Shown here: positions 61,144-64,000 of the stretch, in pieces | Numbering within the stretch: the first letter of the stretch is position 1 | Layout: every line of letters starts with the position of its first letter | NCBI GenBank assembly: GCA_947034885.2 | Contig: OX344758.2 | Location: forward strand, 9,860,501 to 9,924,500 | DNA: 64,000 nt | Reading direction: 5' to 3' | From: Thuidium tamariscinum | Lineage: Eukaryota; Streptophyta; Bryopsida; Hypnales; Thuidiaceae | Notes under the pieces: generated by a model | Told to the model about the DNA's origin: nothing | Seen by the model: only the letters and a program-made list of their open reading frames with translations | Database searches by the model: none | Made by a program: the position numbers and the translations under genes

Positions 61144-61372
61144 TAGAATTAAGTCTATATCAATTATTCCATATCAATTGTTAGCACTCGGGGGGATAGT
61201 GAGTAGTTGGAGTAGGAAAATATGTGCGAACAAATGATAGGGTATTTTAAAAACATGGTGGCAAAAAATTATAAATGGATTATTTGTACTATAGGGTATA
61301 GGCTATTTGTACTATAGGATATGGGGACATTAGATAGGCTATTTTTTTAATAGTATCCTATAACCATTAGAT

Positions 61373-61503
61373 CACTAGAAGAAAAGCATATTGCCATGAA
61401 GAAAAAACATGGGCTAGATTTACAAAATCTACATTTACAAATGCATCATGAAAAAAATCTAGCCCATGTTTTTCCTTCATGGCAATATGCTTTTCTTCTA
61501 GAG
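61373..61503. mobile_element. CACTA-type MITE (131 bp) with GAT target duplication
   Basis: Starts CACTAGAAGAAAAGCATATT and ends AATATGCTTTTCTTCTAGAG. About 47 bp at each end are inverted copies with one or two differences, and GAT is duplicated on both sides (61370-61372, 61504-61506). The final TG has become AG. A short loop of about 35 bp remains between the arms. Confidence 0.85.
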
Positions 61504-61506
61504 GAT

Positions 61507-62425
61507 CTTCCTATATGGTTTAGATACCTTTCAAATTAATGATCAACAATTGTAGAAATTTAAAGTTTTATATGTGGTTAGGCATGTGATTTTAGAGGCT
61601 AAAGTCAATGGACAAAGTTGAAAGTGAATTGGAGGGGGACCACTTCATGATCCTCATTAGAGCACTTGATGAGGTGGAGGTAACGGCCATCTTTTTTTTT
61701 ATTTTTTTATTAAAGACAATCTTATTGTCAAGATACTTTCCCTTTTCTGTGAAGTTGATACAAGGAGGTGGAAGATAGGTTATAATATTGGAAATGAGAA
61801 GGATATAGTAAGGTGACCACCTTGAAAAACAAATACAATTGCTTTGAGAAAGTAGAGTGCAAGCAATTGCAAGGCTCAAAGAAAGTAGTAGGTTTAGAAA
61901 ATTGATGTAATTTTTTCTTGCTTATTTTAAAATTCATTATGAACTCATATGTCAAAAAAATCCAAAATTTGAAATCTAAAAATAGAAGTTATAGCCCTTG
62001 AAACACATGCTGACCGAAGTTTGATTGAACAAAAATGATGAGAAATGGAACTTCTTTGATGAATTCCGATTCAGAAAATCAGTATGGTGAAATACCTTGA
62101 AAATTTCAGAATTTGTTTCAATCATATATCTTAATAAGATCCAACAATTTCAATTTTAAAATTATTATTTTCAAAGTTTTTGTCCTCAAGGTAAGGAAAC
62201 AACCATATATTCAATGTTTTGGAGCTAGGGCCCCCCTTGGGAGTTTAGGGATTAATCATCATTTAATTATACCTTGTAGCAGGTTCAAAAACTCTAGTGC
62301 ACTAATTAATAATTAAGAGAAGTTATATTATCTTGTTGTAGTTTGTCTTCACAACAATTTGCAAGATTTTGCAACATTTCCCTCTCATATGGAAGACAAT
62401 GGTTGTTTTCTTGTTTTCCAATTAG
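61507..62425. other. AT-rich spacer, nothing recognised
   Basis: The two overlapping minus-strand open frames (61592-61955) are low-complexity and unlike known proteins. Confidence 0.55.
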
Positions 62426-62930
62426 TTAAGGTAGGTGGCTCTACAAGCAACACTTTAAGGTCTATTGGGCCTTTTTGATGGTTTTCAGATGCTTGAAAAT
62501 ATTTTTCCTTATTTTCCTTATTTTTTTCTTGAAGAAGAATTGATGTAGAATATAACCCAAGTGGTTTCATATTTTTTGGAGCTTTTATCAATAAGTTATG
62601 AATTTTCAAATAATTCTACCACAGGGACCTATTTGTGACTTGTAGCCCTTGCAAACCCCTCTCTTAAGTGGTCTGAAAAAGATGTAACTTTACCAAAAAC
62701 AAGCATTGAAGCATCCAAAAAGTAATAGAGAAGGTTCCTAAATGTGACCTTTACTTAAGCTTGAATGGAAGCTTGAATTAAATATTATTTTAGATTTCTT
62801 AGCATATGTAAGAAGGTAGTTGAGTTGCCAATTCTCATTTTGAAAAGAATTAATGGACACCTAACCACTTAATTAGAAATGAACCTACTATGGCTCTTAA
62901 ACCAACCTTTAAGGAAGTATGAACCATCCA
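62426..62930 (+). repeat. dispersed repeat, partner of 22061-22766
   Basis: Starts TTAAGGTAGGTGGCTCT and runs through GTTTCATATTTTTTGGAGC and GAGAAGGTTCCTAAATG to GGCTCTTAAACCAACC. The order of blocks is the same as in the reverse complement of 22061-22766. The end motif resembles the GGTAGGAGG end of the MITE family at 38046. Confidence 0.7.
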
Positions 62931-62956
62931 TTGGAGAAGAATGAACCAACTCTTCT

Positions 62957-63243
62957 CATTAGAGGGGATTCGAGGCCAATAGGAGACTGTGAGTTCTCAA
63001 CGCAGTGAACGCATGAATTTGCCGTAGAAATGCAGAACTAGCCTCTGCTCACGTGGTTGAGAGTGTGCCACGTCACCGACTTCTTTTTGAAAAAAAAATT
63101 GTTTTTTTTACTTCTTTTTTCATTTTAGGATGAACTTTTCTCTTTTTGAAAAAAAAATATTAATTGCTGACCTGATAGTATCGGGAACAATTCTGGGAAC
63201 AGGGCTTTCGTAGTCTCATGTTGGCCTCGAATCCCCTCTAATG
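62957..63243. mobile_element. CATTAGAGGGG-family TIR element, best-preserved copy
   Basis: A perfect 23-bp terminal inverted repeat: CATTAGAGGGGATTCGAGGC plus CAA at 62957-62979 and its exact complement at 63221-63243. It encloses 287 bp without coding capacity. Related copies lie at 19027, 31093 and 33057. No flanking duplication is obvious, so the superfamily stays open. Confidence 0.85.
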
Positions 63244-64000
63244 TTTTCTCTGACATCATCAATAGTTCATCATATATCTATTTTTGAGCCACCAAGAGGA
63301 CAATTTAAAGAAGAGGATTGGTTTTAGAGCACACTACCATATAGTAGTGCATATTTTAGTTTAGGTGTACAAGCTTGATTTTGTTCAAGTTCCTATGACT
63401 AGACATGATATGCACATTTTGTTTCAGTCATTGTGTTTGTAAACACAATGAAAACATTTCAAATACTTCTTACATTGTATTTCATACTATGATTTCATAC
63501 TACCATAATAGTGCAAAAACAATTCCTACATATTATTGTGTATATTGTAAAAACATGTACATTGAATCAAACAATGTAGGTTAAAGTAAAGTTGATATCA
63601 AAAAGCAATCTCTATATCATTCATATTCATTTTGTAAAAATGATACAAACCTAAAGTTCAATTGATACACTACAAGAGATGTGAGTATTTTGAAGAAGAG
63701 AGATTAGTAAGAAATTACTTAGAAGTGCTTCATATTCATGGAATGTCATGCTAGAAAGTGGGAATAAGTATATTAAGGAGTGGAGTGTTGATCGGTCACA
63801 ACAATGTATGGAAATGTGCCATTTTTGGTGGCACGGTTTTGTAGATATTTCTTCAAGTAACATAGTACTCTACCTCTCATCCCTTTGCCTCCTTTTTCTC
63901 TTCCTCTCTCTACTGCTCCTTCTTTTGCTCCTTTTCATGCACCACAACATTTCATCCCATATTAAAGTGGAATTTGGTAGAAGATCACAAAGACAATCTA
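63244..64000. other. AT-rich spacer, possible CACTA terminus at 63668
   Basis: No gene seen. At 63668 the sequence CACTACAAGAG recurs, identical to the first 11 bases of the MITE at 38729. It could be one end of another CACTA element running out of the window, but no partner end or duplication can be checked. Confidence 0.4.

Noticed and set aside
1-64000. tRNA, rRNA, LTR retrotransposon
   Set aside because: I looked for tRNA-like T-loop motifs, rRNA-like conserved stretches and reverse-transcriptase or integrase motifs and saw none convincing. A tRNAscan-SE or RepeatMasker run could overturn this.

Overview
This is nuclear DNA of a land plant. It holds three intron-rich plant genes on the + strand, separated by long AT-rich tracts full of small DNA transposons. 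The proteins are plant-type: ARGONAUTE 1, the m6A methyltransferase MTA and an organellar RNase II/R-family exonuclease (RNR1-like). Introns are short (about 70-400 bp, one of 917 bp). Gene islands are clearly richer in G+C than the spacers. A bryophyte or other non-flowering plant fits, but the species cannot be fixed from the sequence.

Layout: 1-6480 is AT-rich spacer with a Stowaway-like MITE. 6480-9086 is the GC-rich promoter/leader of AGO1. 9087-15752 is AGO1 (20 coding exons, 1181 aa, complete catalytic tetrad). 16364-23102 is spacer with several repeat families. 23491-28465 is MTA (8 exons, 799 aa, intact DPPW). 28466-43100 is spacer with MITEs, an unidentified coding-like relic (36629-37330), a hairpin-like CACTA MITE and a decayed piggyBac transposase. 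43203-50169 is the RNR1-like gene (15 exons, 801 aa, one GC-AG intron), with a pogo-type MITE 15 bp past its stop. 50312-64000 is a transposon graveyard with three CACTA elements carrying matching 3-bp target duplications, a large foldback repeat and a pogo/Tigger transposase relic split by later insertions.

All three intact genes act on RNA: small-RNA slicing, mRNA m6A marking, and organelle RNA 3' processing. Nothing in the sequence shows they form a functional cluster; they lie 7.7 and 14.7 kb apart with independent promoters, so the common theme is probably chance. I found no convincing new gene system. The most interesting material is the transposon record: a 1.74-kb CACTA element with a tandem array of palindromic subterminal motifs, nested pogo and piggyBac fossils, and several MITE families defined by terminal inverted repeats and target-site duplications read directly from the sequence. 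All exon junctions were placed by eye from splice signals, reading-frame continuity and recalled family similarity; no alignment was run.
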